NCBI GenBank assembly: GCA_903906365.1
Contig: CAIVKC010000060.1
Coordinates: 1-64,000, forward strand
DNA length: 64,000 nucleotides
Reading direction: 5' to 3'
Origin: an uncultured Bacteroidota bacterium
Lineage (GTDB): Bacteria; Bacteroidota; Bacteroidia; Chitinophagales; Chitinophagaceae
The position numbers and the translations under genes were made by a program. The stretch's first letter is position 1; each line of letters starts with the position of its first letter. The notes beneath the pieces are model-generated. The model did no database searches, was not told the DNA's origin, and saw only the letters and a program-made list of their open reading frames with translations. Below are positions 26,488 to 35,996 of the stretch, one piece after another.

Positions 26488-26880
26488 TCAAATCCTGAAC
26501 TGACGGTTCAGTACATAGACGGGGATCGATCCCTTACCGGGCGGTGAAAGGGAATAAACAGCAGGCGCAGTGGTCCCCGGATAAAGCAGGGGTGCGTAAC
26601 TGCCATAACAGAGAACAAGGGGGTGAGTGGACAAATGATTGCCTCCGGTGAATGCGTCGGTGGTCTTTTGGTCCCTGTCGATCTGCAATACCTTATGCTC
26701 GTCCCTGCAGCAGCCACGCTGGTTTTTTTTCAACATGCCACAGCTATGGCATTTGGATACCTGGCGCTGGGATATGTCCCCGCCCAAGAACCTGCCCATG
26801 CAATAATGCATGTTCACGATGGCTCCGCTGGAGGCAGTGAGGTAGGCTAAGGCCAGTATGGTGGCTACAAATTTTTTCAT
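26488..26880 (-). CDS. HYC_CC_PP family protein
   Basis: 130 residues. Signal-type N-terminus (MKKFVATILALAYLTASSGA), then the motifs that name the family: MHYCMGR, KCHSCGMLKK and GCCRDEHKVLQID, with conserved Cys and His pairs suited to metal binding. The C-terminal third is low in conserved features. The family is common near copper and cobalt efflux genes in Bacteroidota; function not established. It lies 277 bases upstream of the efflux operon in the same direction and may have its own promoter. Confidence 0.75.
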   Translation of the reverse strand: MKKFVATILALAYLTASSGAIVNMHYCMGRFLGGDISQRQVSKCHSCGMLKKNQRGCCRDEHKVLQIDRDQKTTDAFTGGNHLSTHPLVLCYGSYAPLLYPGTTAPAVYSLSPPGKGSIPVYVLNRQFRI

Positions 26881-27098
26881 TGAATGGACATGTAAAAATA
26901 TAACAATTATCCCCGGATTTCTAATTATATGGGCCGGTTATTGGACTGATCCCTGTCATAAGTAAACCGGCCGCCGGGCCTGTTATCTGCCCAGGGGCAG
27001 GCCCATAAAATGGCAACCCCCTGATTCTGAGTCCTTTTTTATACGACACCACCCTTTTTGCAGTAAGGCAATTTTTTGAAGAAAACAGGCGGGATGAT

Positions 27099-28652
27099 TT
27101 ATTTTTCGATTATTCCATCTGTCGGCCCGGACTGGGCGGCAGGCTTTTGGACATAGGCCAGGATTTCTTCCAGGTAGGTCCTGGTATTACTTAAGCGGGG
27201 GACTTTATGCTGACCGCCCAGTTTGCCTTTGCTTCGAAGCCATTCGGTAAACATTCCCCCGGGCAGCGCCCTGACCAGCGGCATGCGCAGGGCAATATCC
27301 TTATGTCTTTTGGCTTCGTAATCGCTGTTGATGTTTTTAAGGGCATTGTCTAGTTCGTAGGTGAAATGCTGGAGGCTTTCGGGCGGCCGGTCGAATTCAA
27401 TCAGCCATTCATGGGCGCCGTTGCTCTGGTCGCTGAAATATACGGGCGCGGCGGTATAGTCATTGACACAGGCTCCGGTCTTCTCACAGGCGGCAGCGAT
27501 GGCCTTGTCTGCATTGTCCACAATGACTTCTTCGCCAAAGGCATTGATAAAATGTTTGAGTCTTCCGCTGACCTTGATGCGGAAGGGATGCAGGGAGGTG
27601 AATTGTATGGTGTCCCCGAGCAGGTAGCGCCATAGCCCGCCATTGGTAGAGATTACCAGGGCGTAATTCCGGTCGGTCTGCACGTCCTGCAGGCCAATGG
27701 TTTGCGGGTCTTGTTTTCCGTATTCTTCGGCCGGCATGAATTCCATAAAAATCCCGTGGTCGACAAACAGCAGCATGCCGTCATCACCCGGGTTGGCCTG
27801 GCAGGCAAAAACACCCTCTGAGGCGTTGTACATATCCAGGTAATGGATATCCTTGCCGATAAGGCGGTTAAAATACTCCCGGTAAGGGGTAAAAGAAACA
27901 CCGCCGTGGATGTATAGCTCCAGCGACGGCCATACTTCGGCCAGGTTTTTTTTGCCCGTGATTTCCAGTATGCGTTTGATCAGGATCATCGTCCAGGTGG
28001 GAACCCCTGAGATGGAAGTGACATTTTCGGCTATGGTGCTCTGTGCCAGCTGCTCGATTTTGTTTTCCCATTCGTCCAGCAGGGCGATGCTCAGTTCGGG
28101 GGTGCGGATCCAATTGCCCCAGAAGGGGGAGTTTTGCAGCAGCACGGCACTCAGGTCGCCATAATGGACGTCTTCATTGAGTTGGTTGATCGTATGGCTG
28201 CCTCCGATGACCAGTCCCTTGCCGGTGAGCAGATCGGAATCCGGATTAAAGTGATAGTACATCGTCAGCATGTCTTTGGCCCCTTTGTAATGGCAGTCCT
28301 GCAGGCTCTCCTCACTCACTGGGATGAACTTGCTACGGTCATTGGTGGTGCCGCTGCTTTTGGCAAACCAGTTAATGGGGGTATTCCACAGAATATGCTG
28401 CTCCCCCTGCATGATGCGTTGGATATAGGGCTTTAGGTCGTCGTACTCATGGATGGGCACGGCCTGCTTAAAGGCCTTGATGGAAAACAGCCGGGAGAAA
28501 TTATATTTCCTGCCAAACTCAGTATACTGCGCGCTGGTCACCAGGTGTTGCAATACCTCCCGCTGCACCTCAACGGGATGCTGCACCCATTGTTCAATTC
28601 CCCACTGCCGGATGCGGGCCAGTCTGGATATAGCCGGGCTGAGTAATTTCAT
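27099..28652 (-). CDS. GH3 auxin-responsive promoter family acyl-adenylate enzyme
   Basis: 517 residues of the GH3 fold, an ANL-superfamily relative that in plants joins acyl groups to amino acids. Visible family parts: the phosphate-binding loop WFAKSSGTTNDRSKFIP near residue 100, LYIHGGVSFTPYREYF near 250, YNASEGVFACQ near 280, and the ATP-binding region YRLLGDTIQFTSLHPFR-like segment (here RYLLGDTIQFTSL) near 350. The C-terminal domain begins at ISG-type KVSGRLKHFINAFGEE. Bacterial GH3 proteins have mostly unknown substrates. Located between the efflux cluster and lptB, transcribed leftward, about 100 bases after lptB. Confidence 0.88.
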   Translation of the reverse strand: MKLLSPAISRLARIRQWGIEQWVQHPVEVQREVLQHLVTSAQYTEFGRKYNFSRLFSIKAFKQAVPIHEYDDLKPYIQRIMQGEQHILWNTPINWFAKSSGTTNDRSKFIPVSEESLQDCHYKGAKDMLTMYYHFNPDSDLLTGKGLVIGGSHTINQLNEDVHYGDLSAVLLQNSPFWGNWIRTPELSIALLDEWENKIEQLAQSTIAENVTSISGVPTWTMILIKRILEITGKKNLAEVWPSLELYIHGGVSFTPYREYFNRLIGKDIHYLDMYNASEGVFACQANPGDDGMLLFVDHGIFMEFMPAEEYGKQDPQTIGLQDVQTDRNYALVISTNGGLWRYLLGDTIQFTSLHPFRIKVSGRLKHFINAFGEEVIVDNADKAIAAACEKTGACVNDYTAAPVYFSDQSNGAHEWLIEFDRPPESLQHFTYELDNALKNINSDYEAKRHKDIALRMPLVRALPGGMFTEWLRSKGKLGGQHKVPRLSNTRTYLEEILAYVQKPAAQSGPTDGIIEK

Positions 28653-28749
28653 CGTTAGGCAAAATAAAGAATCATTGTCACATTACGAAGAGAAATCGGT
28701 GAGCCCCTTTCCGGGCGGGGTGGGCCGCCGATCCTTCCGGGAGGGATAT

Positions 28750-29871
28750 TTATATTTCCTGCATGTGGGAATTGCGCAGCAGCTGCTGCAGCCTTTCCAG
28801 CACCGACAGGTTGGAGGAGAGGTCCCGGTAAAGATCCTCTGCCAGGGCATAAGAACCCAGCTGCCGGATCTCCAGCTGCTGGCTGGTTTCTGCCTCCTGT
28901 TCCTGGCCGGTCTTGTTGGCATGATAGAGCAGGGTGGTTCTGGTTTCCCCCAGGAGTTTGACATATCCTTCAAAATCATAGTCAAGGGCCCCTTCCAGGT
29001 TCGGGCCGGTGACCACAAAGCCCGGGGAGCTGATGATCTGTATAATGGCCTGTGTCTGCTGCAGGAGGCTATCCACCAGGTACTCCAGTCTTTCGCCGCT
29101 GAGTTCAAAATCACTCCGTGCTTCCTCGTGCAGGTAATCCTTTCTTTTGAGTTCAAAGTTCCGTCCCAGGTACAGCCGCCTTACCTGTTCATCGTTGGCC
29201 AGTTCTTCTGCCGTGCCGTGCTTGAATATTTTGCCCTCGATCAGCAGGTAGGCCCTGTCGCAAATGGACAGGGTTTCGTTGACGTTGTGATCCGTGATGA
29301 GGATACCGATGTTTTTATACTTTAACCGGGCTACCACGGTCTGAATGTCTTCCACGGCAATGGGATCCACACCGGCAAAAGGTTCATCGAGCAACATGAA
29401 CTTGGGGTCTACGGCCAGTGACCTTGCAATTTCAGTTCTCCTTCTTTCACCACCGCTGAGGGAATCCCCGTTGTTTTTACGAACATGATGCAGGTGGAAT
29501 TCATCGAGCAAAGCCTCCAGTTTTTCTTTTTGCTGCTGCTTGGACAGCGTGGTCATTTCCAGGATGGCTTTGATATTGTCTTCCACACTCAGTTTCCTGA
29601 AAACGGAAGCCTCCTGCGGGAGGTAGCCGATTCCCATCTGCGCGCGCTTGTACATCGCCATCCTGGTGATATCCACATCATCCAGGAATACATGGCCTTC
29701 ATCGGGTTTGATCAGGCCCACGACCATGTAAAAGGTCGTGGTCTTACCGGCCCCATTGGGCCCCAGCAGCCCGACAATTTCTCCCTGGTTCACTTTGACG
29801 GACACGTGATCCACCACCGTCCTGTTATGGTAGGTTTTGATCAGGTCCTGGGTATGTATGGTTAGGCTCAA
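28750..29871 (-). CDS. lptB: LPS-export ABC ATPase LptB with extra C-terminal domain
   Basis: 373 residues starting with TTG. The first 250 are a normal LptB: Walker [21 protein letters not shown] (residues 34-53), Q-loop [18 protein letters not shown], signature [16 protein letters not shown], Walker [14 protein letters not shown] and switch His in [11 protein letters not shown], ending in the LptB-typical [14 protein letters not shown]. LptB normally ends there (about 240 residues). Here about 122 further residues continue in frame (28750-29118), mostly helical and acidic, with no recognised motif. The ATPase drives LPS extraction with LptFG. The nearby LptC gene (49033-49650) is 19 kb away. 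Confidence 0.92.
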   Translation of the reverse strand: MSLTIHTQDLIKTYHNRTVVDHVSVKVNQGEIVGLLGPNGAGKTTTFYMVVGLIKPDEGHVFLDDVDITRMAMYKRAQMGIGYLPQEASVFRKLSVEDNIKAILEMTTLSKQQQKEKLEALLDEFHLHHVRKNNGDSLSGGERRRTEIARSLAVDPKFMLLDEPFAGVDPIAVEDIQTVVARLKYKNIGILITDHNVNETLSICDRAYLLIEGKIFKHGTAEELANDEQVRRLYLGRNFELKRKDYLHEEARSDFELSGERLEYLVDSLLQQTQAIIQIISSPGFVVTGPNLEGALDYDFEGYVKLLGETRTTLLYHANKTGQEQEAETSQQLEIRQLGSYALAEDLYRDLSSNLSVLERLQQLLRNSHMQEI

Positions 29872-29887
29872 TGCGATTGGTTTGGCG

Positions 29888-29895
29888 CAAAAATA
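29888..29895 (-). promoter_or_regulatory. lptB -7 promoter element
   Basis: TATTTTTG on the minus strand, an exact TAnnTTTG match 16 bases before the TTG start, predicting a leader of about 13 bases. Confidence 0.5.
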
Positions 29896-29942
29896 CCGTA
29901 AGAATTTGAATCGATGGCCCCCGAAAAATACTTTAACAGCCT

Positions 29943-29973
29943 TTTGAGTTCTACGGCTATTGAACTAAGTTTG
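29943..29973 (+). promoter_or_regulatory. Full-consensus metF promoter
   Basis: TTTG (29943-29946), 19-base spacer, TAAGTTTG (29966-29973): an exact Bacteroidota TTTG-N19-TAnnTTTG promoter, 18 bases before the metF start. Confidence 0.8.
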
Positions 29974-29991
29974 CCGAATTAACAGGAAACG

Positions 29992-30945
29992 ATGAAGGTT
30001 ATAGACCATATAAAGCAGGCAAAAGACACTTTGATCTCCTTTGAAATTCTTCCCCCCCTCAAAGGGAAGACGATCAATTCCATCTATGAGCACCTCGATC
30101 CGCTCATGGAATTCAAACCCTCGTTCATCAATGTGACCTACCATCGCAGTGAGACCATGTTCAAAAAGAAAGCCGATGGCACTTTTGAAAAGGTGGATAT
30201 CCGCAAAAGGCCGGGCACGGTGGGTATCTGCGCGGCGATCATGAACCATTACCGCATCGATGCGGTGCCCCACCTGATCTGTGGCGGGTTTTCCAAGCGG
30301 GAGACCGAAGATGCCCTGATCGACCTCAATTTCCTGGGTGTGGACAATGTGCTGGTATTGCGCGGGGACGCCGCCAAAAACGAATCCTCTTTTGAACCGG
30401 AGCCCGACGGCAACCGGTATGCCCTGGATTTACTGCGCCAGGTGGTCAGCCTCAATCATGGCATCTATATCGAAGAAGACATCAAAAACGGTAGCAGAAC
30501 GGATTTTTGTATCGGGGTGGCCGGTTACCCGGAAAAGCATTTTGAGGCCCCCAACCTGGATACGGACATCATGTTTCTCAAGGCCAAGGTCGAAGCGGGG
30601 GCGGAATACGTCACAACCCAGATGTTTTTTGACAACCAGAAATATTTTGATTTTGTGAAAGCCTGCCGCGACAACGGCATCGATGTGCCCATCATTCCCG
30701 GCCTCAAACCCATCACCAACCGCAAGCAGCTGAGTATGCTGCCAAAGGTTTTCCATGTGGACCTTCCCATGGACCTTTCCAATGCCATCATGAAGTGTAA
30801 AAACGATGAAGAAGTGGAAAAGGTGGGTACCGAATGGCTGATCCATCAGAGCAAGGAATTAAAAAGCCACGGGGTGCCCGTGCTCCATTACTATACCCTG
30901 GGCAAGCCCAAAGTCATCTTCAATATCGTCCGGGAACTGGTTTAA
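29992..30945 (+). CDS. metF: Methylenetetrahydrofolate reductase
   Basis: 317 residues; FAD-dependent reduction of 5,10-methylene- to 5-methyl-tetrahydrofolate, the methyl donor for methionine synthesis. The TIM barrel shows the active-site opening ISFEILPPLKGKTI with Glu, SFINVTYHRSE, VPHLICGGFSKRETEDALIDL, VLRGDAAKN with the conserved Asp, and FVTTQ-type EYVTTQMFFDNQKYF near residue 205, then PIIPGLKPITNRKQL. Single gene with a full promoter; it converges on the PPIase gene, with a 7-bp GC hairpin (30964-30983) between them. Confidence 0.96.
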   Translation: MKVIDHIKQAKDTLISFEILPPLKGKTINSIYEHLDPLMEFKPSFINVTYHRSETMFKKKADGTFEKVDIRKRPGTVGICAAIMNHYRIDAVPHLICGGFSKRETEDALIDLNFLGVDNVLVLRGDAAKNESSFEPEPDGNRYALDLLRQVVSLNHGIYIEEDIKNGSRTDFCIGVAGYPEKHFEAPNLDTDIMFLKAKVEAGAEYVTTQMFFDNQKYFDFVKACRDNGIDVPIIPGLKPITNRKQLSMLPKVFHVDLPMDLSNAIMKCKNDEEVEKVGTEWLIHQSKELKSHGVPVLHYYTLGKPKVIFNIVRELV

Positions 30946-30963
30946 AAAAGGCCCTCCTCCCCA

Positions 30964-30983
30964 CCGGCGGAACATGCCGCCGG
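30964..30983. terminator. GC hairpin between metF and the PPIase gene
   Basis: Stem CCGGCGG/CCGCCGG with loop aacatg in the 39-base gap between convergent stops. No T-tract on either side, so terminator function is a guess from position. Confidence 0.4.
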
Positions 30984-30984
30984 A

Positions 30985-32955
30985 TCAATGCCCGGGTGTC
31001 CGGGTTTCCTGTTTGACAAGTGCAGACCATACCGATGGTTCCACCGTAACGGGGTATTTCTTTTTCAGAGCAGCGATCCATTGGTCTTCCAGGAAGGTCT
31101 GGTAATCATTGATAACAAAGCCCCTGGCCTCGCTGAAGTTCCGCGGGGAGCGCTCCTGGTAGAGGTGCAGCAGGTAGGCAAAGCTGACGGTATTATCGTT
31201 GGTATTGCTCACCAGGGAGGTAAAGCTGCCTTCGGTAAATGCCCGGTTCTCCGATACGGGCAGCTGCGAGAGTTCAAATCTGGCAGAGTCTGCCTGTACG
31301 GCGCCCTGGGAGGAATCCACCAGTTTGCGCCAGAAACCCGCACCGTTATCACGCAGTTTTTTTTGCATATCGGTGGCAGCCTTCTCATTGCCGCAGGTCA
31401 TCAACAGGGCATCGGCGCTGGGCTGCCAGATGTATTTATCCCGGTGGGAATCAAAATAGTTTTTCAGGCCCGCGCTGTCGGATGCGGCTTTCTCCCAGAT
31501 GTTACGCTGCATGATTTCAAACAGCAGGTTTCCTTCCTTGAATTCATTGAGCTGGTAGGCAAATTCGGCATTGTAATCCTCCAGGTGATTGCGGTAATAT
31601 TCCATCGCCACGGACTGTTCATAGAGTTCCTGCAGGTCATGGTCAGATTTACCCTGGCTCAGTTTGCGGTTTTCCTTCATGGCCTTGATGTAATCCAGCC
31701 ATTCTTTGATCAGGTAGCTTTTTTTGGGCAGTCGGTACAGCACGGTCTGGTTGTCCAGTCCGCCCGGCAGTGATTTGTGCTGCAGGAAAGAGTCGGTATA
31801 GGCCCATAATTGTTTGTCAGCCACCGAGGGGGCCGGGAAATGTTCCAGACGCTGGATTTTCTGCAGCAGGTTCCGTTTGGCCAGTTCATTGCGCGGGTCG
31901 CTGAGTACCTTGAGCCGGTAGGCGTCAAATACGTCCTTGTTTATTTCGGAAGGCACCTGGCTTCTGGAGAGCCTTTTGATGATGTGGTAACCAAAGGCAG
32001 TCCGGACAGGCTGGGTGAAATCCCCGTCCCTGGCCAGGCCAAAAGCGGCCGATTCGAAGCCGGTCTCATAGCGGCCGGTGCCAAACTCCGGCATCTCTCC
32101 GCCGGACTGGTAGCTCAGGTTATCGGCAGAGTATCGCTTGGCCAGCTCCGGGAAATTGGCGCCATGCATCAGCAGGTCATAAACGGAATCCGCCAGCTTT
32201 TTTACGGCAGCCACCCCCTGGGCTCCCCCATTGGGCGGAAAGGCAAACAGGATCTGGGCCGTCCGGATCCGGCCGATGGCCTTGCGTTCGCCCAGGTTCT
32301 TGAAGATATGGAATCCCCCCCTGGAACGGTAAGGTTTGGAAAACTGCCCGGGCCTGGTGTCATAGGCCAGGTTTTCCAGTTCATAGGGAAGTGTAAATGC
32401 GGTGATATAACCCAGTTCGCCCTGGTTGGTCCTGGCGGTGGTGTCATCTGAATAACGGGCGGCCACCTGCCCAAAGGGTTTCCCCTTGCGCAGGGCGGCA
32501 TAGGCCTCATTGATCCTGGCCTGCAGGGCCAGCGTATCTGCCGGGCCGGCATTCCTGGGGATGGCAACAAATATATGGGCCAGCCGGATATCCTTCTGGC
32601 TGCGGGTAAAGGCTTCATTGACCAGGCGGCGCATGCTTTCATCATCGTTGAGGTACCCGTCGGCTACCTGGTTGCGGAAATTCTGCATCTCCTGCTGCTG
32701 GGAAGAAAGGGTATCAAGCCGCTGTTCATAGGCAGCCTTCACTTTGAGCCGGTAGCGGGTATAGAGTTCCAGGTATTCCTTCAAGGACTCTTCGGTGACT
32801 GTTTTGTCGGTATTGTTTTTCTGGTAGGCTTTCAGGAATTCCTCCCTGGTGACCGTCTGGTCTGCCAAATGCAGCAGGGGCTGGGCCTTGAGTAGGGGGG
32901 CGGAAACCAGGAGCACTATCAGCACAGCGAGGAATCGGCAAACAGGTTTCGTCAT
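30985..32955 (-). CDS. SurA-like peptidylprolyl isomerase with two PpiC domains
   Basis: 656 residues. A signal peptide (MTKPVCRFLAVLIVLLVSAP ... LLKAQ) is followed by an N-terminal SurA-like helical part. Two parvulin domains follow: one about residues 120-220 (IRLAHIFVAIPRNAG ... GELGYITAFTLPYELE ... GGFHIFK), one about 230-330 (IRTAQILFAFPPN ... GGEMPEFGTGRYETGFE ... FGYHIIKRL). The last 300 residues have no clear domain but include helical, charged stretches. Role: folding of outer-membrane proteins in the periplasm. The start is one base after the stop of the upstream TlpA-like gene, so the two form an operon. Confidence 0.9.
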   Translation of the reverse strand: MTKPVCRFLAVLIVLLVSAPLLKAQPLLHLADQTVTREEFLKAYQKNNTDKTVTEESLKEYLELYTRYRLKVKAAYEQRLDTLSSQQQEMQNFRNQVADGYLNDDESMRRLVNEAFTRSQKDIRLAHIFVAIPRNAGPADTLALQARINEAYAALRKGKPFGQVAARYSDDTTARTNQGELGYITAFTLPYELENLAYDTRPGQFSKPYRSRGGFHIFKNLGERKAIGRIRTAQILFAFPPNGGAQGVAAVKKLADSVYDLLMHGANFPELAKRYSADNLSYQSGGEMPEFGTGRYETGFESAAFGLARDGDFTQPVRTAFGYHIIKRLSRSQVPSEINKDVFDAYRLKVLSDPRNELAKRNLLQKIQRLEHFPAPSVADKQLWAYTDSFLQHKSLPGGLDNQTVLYRLPKKSYLIKEWLDYIKAMKENRKLSQGKSDHDLQELYEQSVAMEYYRNHLEDYNAEFAYQLNEFKEGNLLFEIMQRNIWEKAASDSAGLKNYFDSHRDKYIWQPSADALLMTCGNEKAATDMQKKLRDNGAGFWRKLVDSSQGAVQADSARFELSQLPVSENRAFTEGSFTSLVSNTNDNTVSFAYLLHLYQERSPRNFSEARGFVINDYQTFLEDQWIAALKKKYPVTVEPSVWSALVKQETRTPGH

Positions 32956-32956
32956 A

Positions 32957-34396
32957 TCAGTTTGATTTGTTGTTCTTCAGCTTCAGGCTGATTACTTCAT
33001 CGAGCTGTTCAAAACTCAGCTTTTTGGCGATGATGCGTTTATCCTTATCCAGCAGAAACAGGGTTGGTGTCTGGTAGACATCGTAGAGCTGTTTATAGCC
33101 GGGCTGGTTGGCCGCAGCGATGGCATCATGCTGCTGCTGGGTTTCATAAACGTGTATCCAATCCTTCAAATTGTGGTCGCGGATGTATTTGGTCCAGTTT
33201 TCCCTACCGCCGTCCACCATCACCCCGTAGATTTTAACCCCTTCCTGCTTCCATTTGGCCTCATAGATGGAGTCCAGCCTTGGAACCATTTCCTTGCAAT
33301 GGCTGCAGGTGGGATCCCAAAAGCAGACCACCATGAACCGGGCATCCACCCCATAGAGCGGCTGGGGGTGGTTGAGGGTATCGGTCATTTCCAGGTTGGG
33401 GGCCGGCTGCCCGATCAGATTGGCCATCAGGCTGTAGGCCCGGTCGTTGACAAATTTGCGGTATTTCTCAGTGAAGAAGTCCGCCTGCCCGGTATTGATG
33501 AATTTTTCAAAAATGTGGACAAAGACAGCATCCTGGCCCATGTATTCGGGATTGATGTATTTCTGAACAAAATGCACCAGCAGGTATTTAAACATTTCCT
33601 TGCTGGTCCTTGAATACAGCAGCATCCAGTCCACTTCCCGGTTGATCGAATCGGCCACGGGCGGCACCAGGTCCCGGAAGTATTTATCCAGCTTGGGTTC
33701 GAACAGGGGCGTGCGCACCAGCCGTTCATCGCTGAAAGAAACACTGTCCCAGTAATGGGCTTTATAATAGCGGTAGGCAAACAGGGTGTCATATTTCCCC
33801 CCGGGCTGTTTATCGGCCGGCGGAATGACCGGTTCCCGCAGGGCTTTGAGCAGGGTGGCCAGCAGGGAACCCGGGTATTTGGCCTCTATGTCACTGCGGT
33901 AGCGCTGGATTTCCTGGTTCAGGGCCCGCATTTTATCCTGAATGGCCACTGAATCGGCATGGGTCTTCACCCCGGCCAGCAGGGCCTGCTGATCGGCGAT
34001 TTCCTTGCCGAGCTTGCCCACATGGGGGGTATAGGATTGAAAAAGGGTATTGTCAGCCGAACCGGTGAACCGGATGCTTCCCGGCAGCCCGGCCGTATCG
34101 GCCTCAATGGAAAAATGCTGGTTGCGGTCCAGCAGCAGTTCAAAAAGGATCTCCTTTCGGGGGGATACGATGAAATAGATGCCGCCCGGCAGCTTCTCCT
34201 TTCCCTGGAAGGTACAGCTGCTGTTTTGGTCCAGTATGGCAGAATCGGCGACGGCCTTCACTTTTCCATAGTAATAGGCCAGGTACACCTGCTCGCGCTG
34301 GTAGGGTTTGAGGGTCAGTTTGATCTGGTATCCGCCCTGGGGATAGGCAAAGACCGCCGAGAGGAACAGCAGCAAGGACAATGGAAGTTTAATCAT
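32957..34396 (-). CDS. TlpA-like thioredoxin-fold lipid/envelope protein
   Basis: 479 residues. Signal peptide MIKLPLSLLLFLSAVFAYPQ. The N-terminal 120 residues are beta-rich and resemble DUF4369 domains (GGYQIKLTLKPYQREQVYLA). A helical middle region follows, and a C-terminal thioredoxin domain from about 335 (FMVVCFWDPTCSHCKEMVPR) has a CSHC redox pair, the expected cis-Pro region (QTPTLFLLDKDKRI) and no other cysteines near the site. Probably a periplasmic thiol reductant. First gene of the pair with the SurA-like PPIase, which suggests a shared role in envelope protein folding (inference). Confidence 0.88.
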   Translation of the reverse strand: MIKLPLSLLLFLSAVFAYPQGGYQIKLTLKPYQREQVYLAYYYGKVKAVADSAILDQNSSCTFQGKEKLPGGIYFIVSPRKEILFELLLDRNQHFSIEADTAGLPGSIRFTGSADNTLFQSYTPHVGKLGKEIADQQALLAGVKTHADSVAIQDKMRALNQEIQRYRSDIEAKYPGSLLATLLKALREPVIPPADKQPGGKYDTLFAYRYYKAHYWDSVSFSDERLVRTPLFEPKLDKYFRDLVPPVADSINREVDWMLLYSRTSKEMFKYLLVHFVQKYINPEYMGQDAVFVHIFEKFINTGQADFFTEKYRKFVNDRAYSLMANLIGQPAPNLEMTDTLNHPQPLYGVDARFMVVCFWDPTCSHCKEMVPRLDSIYEAKWKQEGVKIYGVMVDGGRENWTKYIRDHNLKDWIHVYETQQQHDAIAAANQPGYKQLYDVYQTPTLFLLDKDKRIIAKKLSFEQLDEVISLKLKNNKSN

Positions 34397-34544
34397 ACAA
34401 GGGTTTTAAAAATCTCCCCGCGAAAATAGCATATATCGGGGGAAAGCGCCGGTGATGCTGCCAATTTAATGCCAAATCCCCCGGCAGCTGTCCTCACTTT
34501 CGTCCACTGTCCCACAAGGTCTTCCATGCAAACCATTCATTGCT

Positions 34545-34552
34545 TACTTTTG
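34545..34552 (+). promoter_or_regulatory. rlmD-like gene -7 element, predicted leaderless
   Basis: TACTTTTG matches TAnnTTTG; only four bases separate it from the GTG start at 34557, so transcription is predicted to begin at the start codon. Confidence 0.55.
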
Positions 34553-34556
34553 CCCG

Positions 34557-35963
34557 GTGAGAAAAAAAAGAAAAAGCATCGTCCTGGAAAATATCACGAT
34601 GACCGATTATGCCGCCGAAGGCAAATCCCTGGCCAGGGTGGATGGTAAGGTCATCTTTGTGGAAAATACGGTCCCCGGTGACGTGGTGGATGTGATGGTG
34701 ACCCGCAACAAAAAGGACTGGGCCGAGGGCTTTGCAACCCGGTATTTGCAGTACGCCCCCGACCGGGTAGCCCCTTTTTGCGAACATTTCGGGGTCTGCG
34801 GCGGATGTCAGTGGCAGATGCTGCCCTATGAAAAGCAGCTGGTTTATAAGCAAAAACAGGTCTCTGATAATTTAAGCCGTATTGGGAAATTGGTCCTGCC
34901 ACCGGTGGAACCCATCCAGGGCGCTGCCAGGACCGTGGGATACCGAAACAAAATGGAGTATACTTTTTCCAACCGCCGTTACTTGCTCCCCGGCGAACTG
35001 CATGACAGTTCCGTCACCCCGATACAGGACGTTGCGGGCTTTCACGCCAAAGGCATTTTCGATAAGATCGTGGATATCCAAACCTGCCACCTCCAACAGG
35101 AACCCGGAAACCAAATCCGCCATGCGGTCAAAAACTGGGCAATCAGCCGGGGGCTTCCCTTTTATGATATCAAGTTGCACCAGGGCTGGCTGCGAACCAT
35201 GCAGCTGCGCATCTGTACCACCGGAGAGGTGATGGTCAATATCGTCTTTGGCTATGATGATCCCCTCCATACACCGGCCCTGCTGGATGATTTGCTGTCC
35301 CGGTTCCCGCAGATCACCACCCTGCTGTATACCATTAATACCAAATGGAATGACAGCATGCACGACCTGTCTCCCCGGGTCTATTACGGAAAGGGGTATG
35401 TGCTGGAAAAACTGGGTGATTTTATGTTCAAAATCGGCCCCAAATCCTTTTTCCAGACCAATTCCGAGCAGGCCGAACGGCTCTATACGGTGACCCGCGA
35501 CTTTGCCGGTCTCACCGGAGGCCAGACCGTCTATGACCTGTATTGCGGTACCGGTAGCATCGGAATTTTCCTCAGCCGCCAGGCCGGGAAAATCATTGGC
35601 GTGGAAGTCATTGACGAAGCGGTGCGGGATGCCCGTGAAAATGCAGCACTCAACCAGATCAGTCATGCCTCCTTTTTCACCGGGGACGTCAGCGCGGTCT
35701 GTGACGATGATTTTTTTGAAAAAAACGGCCGCCCCGATGTCATCATCACCGACCCCCCCAGGGCGGGTATGCATGAGAAACTGGTGGCTAAAATATCTGC
35801 CATGCAGGCGCCCGTAGTGGTCTACGTGAGCTGCAACCCGGCTACCCAGGCCCGGGACCTCAGTCTGCTGGATGAAAAATATGCCGTTACCCGCATACAG
35901 CCCGTAGACATGTTCCCGCATACCCATCATATTGAAAATGTAGTGCAGCTGCGTTTAAGATAA
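34557..35963 (+). CDS. rlmD: 23S rRNA (uracil-C5)-methyltransferase, RlmD type
   Basis: 468 residues from a GTG start, needed because the TRAM domain begins at once (IVLENITMTDYAAEGKSLAR). A [4Fe-4S] cluster site follows: CEHFGVCGGCQWQ plus a later CHLQ. The SAM-binding motif is VYDLYCGTGSIGIFLSRQAG near residue 325, DPPRAGMH the methylase motif, and YVSCNPATQARDL carries the catalytic Cys. RlmC/RumB or a U54 tRNA activity cannot be excluded without alignment. The neighbouring ABC permease gene begins 33 bases downstream on the same strand. Confidence 0.9.
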   Translation: MRKKRKSIVLENITMTDYAAEGKSLARVDGKVIFVENTVPGDVVDVMVTRNKKDWAEGFATRYLQYAPDRVAPFCEHFGVCGGCQWQMLPYEKQLVYKQKQVSDNLSRIGKLVLPPVEPIQGAARTVGYRNKMEYTFSNRRYLLPGELHDSSVTPIQDVAGFHAKGIFDKIVDIQTCHLQQEPGNQIRHAVKNWAISRGLPFYDIKLHQGWLRTMQLRICTTGEVMVNIVFGYDDPLHTPALLDDLLSRFPQITTLLYTINTKWNDSMHDLSPRVYYGKGYVLEKLGDFMFKIGPKSFFQTNSEQAERLYTVTRDFAGLTGGQTVYDLYCGTGSIGIFLSRQAGKIIGVEVIDEAVRDARENAALNQISHASFFTGDVSAVCDDDFFEKNGRPDVIITDPPRAGMHEKLVAKISAMQAPVVVYVSCNPATQARDLSLLDEKYAVTRIQPVDMFPHTHHIENVVQLRLR

Positions 35964-35996
35964 TCCCTATATTTATTCTCCCTAACCGGTAAAACT

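Noticed and set aside
34872-35930. 352-codon antisense frame inside the RlmD-like gene
   Set aside because: The sense strand has the full TRAM, Fe-S, SAM and catalytic Cys motifs; the antisense protein has none.
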